The notes under the pieces are model-generated. The model had not been told where the DNA came from, did no database searches, and worked only from the letters and a program-made list of their open reading frames with translations. From the NCBI GenBank assembly GCA_028287395.1, contig JAQBPR010000104.1:1-64000 (forward strand): DNA of 64,000 nt, given 5' to 3'. The stretch comes from Bacilli bacterium (lineage in GTDB: Bacteria > Bacillota > Bacilli > Paenibacillales > NBRC-103111). Of the stretch, positions 63,128 through 64,000 are shown piece after piece; position 1 is the stretch's first letter, and each line of letters opens with the position of its first letter. The translations under genes were made by a program, and so were the position numbers.

Positions 63128-64000
63128 TTGGAGAAGGTCGATATTTTCAAAGACATTGCTGAACGAACCGGAGGGGATATATACCTGGGTGTTGTTGGTG
63201 CTGTCCGTACAGGCAAATCTACTTTTATTAAACGTTTTATGGAAACGGTTGTACTGCCGAATATTCGTAACGAAGCGGACCGTGTAAGAGCTATTGATGA
63301 ATTGCCGCAAAGTGCAGCGGGACGCACGATTATGACTACAGAACCCAAATTCGTGCCGAATAATGCTGTGCAAATTACGGTTGCGGAAGGCCTTAATGTC
63401 AATGTTAGACTTGTTGACTGTGTTGGTTATGCAGTACAAGGGGCAAAAGGCTATGAAGATGAGAATGGACCGCGCATGATTACTACACCATGGTTCGATG
63501 AACCGATACCGTTTCAAGAAGCGGCTGAAATCGGCACGCGTAAAGTTATTCAAGAGCATTCTACTTTAGGCGTAGTCATAACAACAGATGGAAGTATCTC
63601 AGAAATTCCGCGTTCATCGTATGTTGAAGCTGAGGAGAGAGTGATTGCAGAATTAAAAGAAGTCGGCAAGCCTTTTATTTTGATCATTAATTCGATGAAA
63701 CCAACTAGTGAGCCTGCTATTGAATTGCGAAACGAATTAGCAAGTAAATATGATATTCCAGTTATGGCACTCAGTGCTGCGACCATGGGTGAAGAAGAGG
63801 TTACAGCGGCCTTGAGAGAGGTGCTTTACGAATTCCCGGTCCATGAAGTGAATGTAAATCTTCCGAGCTGGGTGATGGTTTTAGCGGAAAATCATTGGCT
63901 TCGCAGTCGCTTTGAGAATTCTGTGCGTGAAACGGTTCAAGATATCCGCAGATTGCGTGATGTGGACCGAGTCGTTGGCCAATTTGCCGATTATGATTTC
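63128..64000 (+). CDS. spoIVA: Stage IV sporulation protein A (5' part, runs off the window)
   Basis: The first 291 codons of SpoIVA, an ATPase that polymerises on the forespore surface as the base of the spore coat and is anchored by SpoVM (also in this window). The N-terminus is MEKVDIFKDIAERTGGDIYL; the Walker A motif GAVRTGKSTFIKRF is near residue 25, and RLVDCVGYAVQGAKGYED, TTDGSISEIPR and LIINSMKP follow. The TTG start has TAGGAGGG 7 nt upstream. The frame is open to the right edge, so the stop lies outside; the track missed it for that reason. Confidence 0.96.
   Translation, partial: MEKVDIFKDIAERTGGDIYLGVVGAVRTGKSTFIKRFMETVVLPNIRNEADRVRAIDELPQSAAGRTIMTTEPKFVPNNAVQITVAEGLNVNVRLVDCVGYAVQGAKGYEDENGPRMITTPWFDEPIPFQEAAEIGTRKVIQEHSTLGVVITTDGSISEIPRSSYVEAEERVIAELKEVGKPFILIINSMKPTSEPAIELRNELASKYDIPVMALSAATMGEEEVTAALREVLYEFPVHEVNVNLPSWVMVLAENHWLRSRFENSVRETVQDIRRLRDVDRVVGQFADYDF

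Noticed and set aside
1-64000. CRISPR array, tRNA, rRNA, prophage or transposase genes
   Set aside because: No regular spaced repeats, cloverleaf sequences or recognisable phage/transposase proteins were seen by eye.

Overview
The window looks like chromosomal core DNA of a low-GC, endospore-forming member of the Bacillales. Gene content and order point to the Paenibacillaceae or a near relative. The evidence is the sporulation set (spoVM, two spoVIF-like genes, gerW/ytfJ, dacB-spmA-spmB, ypeB, a YIEGIA-family pair, spoIVA), strong AGGAGG-type ribosome binding sites, frequent TTG/GTG starts, Bacillus-like operons (remA-gmk-rpoZ-coaBC-priA-def-fmt-rsmB-rlmN-prpC-prkC-rsgA-rpe; resABCDE; cmk-plsC-rpsA; der-plsY-gpsA) and a T-box leader. 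No phage, insertion sequence with transposase, CRISPR array, tRNA or rRNA gene was seen. This is inference from gene families; no database search was run.

Layout. 1-520: a start-less remnant of a small membrane protein, otherwise no gene. 520-6159: calcium P-type ATPase, dapF, and a homocysteine methyltransferase/MTHFR fusion. 6182-20627: a long plus-strand housekeeping run from yicC to rpe covering RNA processing, GMP synthesis, CoA, replication restart, N-formyl-methionine handling, rRNA modification, the PrkC/PrpC kinase-phosphatase pair, a ribosome GTPase and pentose phosphate epimerase. 20810-26021: spoVM (too short for the ORF track), rpmB on the minus strand, the fatty acid kinase pair fakA-fakB, and recG. 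26094-30663: sporulation genes and an HD-GYP protein. 30721-37616: rluB and the cytochrome c maturation/redox-sensing operon resABCDE. 37763-39774: serA on the minus strand under a T-box leader. 39841-42031: rhodanese, an unknown membrane-anchored protein and a CPBP protease. 42241-45586: a two-gene 2-oxoacid:ferredoxin oxidoreductase in which gamma+delta and alpha+beta are fused. 45874-49422: polysaccharide deacetylase, a small membrane protein, mecA and glutamate dehydrogenase. 49461-55369: prsW, a zinc ribbon, ypeB, the PilZ protein motI/ypfA, cmk, plsC, rpsA. 55466-64000: yphA, the YIEGIA pair, der, plsY, gpsA, spoVIF, a DUF2768-like protein, two small [2Fe-2S] ferredoxins around a nucleotidyltransferase-fold protein, a YphF-like lipoprotein, and spoIVA running off the right edge.

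How it fits together. Most genes serve growth (translation, nucleotide, CoA, phospholipid and cell-wall metabolism, redox). Spore genes are interleaved with them, as is usual in Bacillales. Phospholipid synthesis is served by fakA/fakB, plsC, plsY and gpsA; c-di-GMP signalling by an HD-GYP protein and MotI; spore cortex and coat by dacB, spmAB, ypeB, spoVM and spoIVA.

The most interesting items are: (1) a leader element found three times (CTTACGATG, a short hairpin with a 4-nt loop, then the SD) directly before yicC, remA and gpsA; (2) the compact, poorly characterised ferredoxin/nucleotidyltransferase/ferredoxin/lipoprotein operon next to spoIVA; (3) a probable CTG start for fakA, with no asp23-type gene between it and rpmB; (4) a GpsA whose first Rossmann glycine is replaced by valine; (5) ypeB with no sleB beside it; (6) the two-polypeptide oxidoreductase; and (7) an 82-bp palindromic repeat with a second, partial copy 21 kb away.
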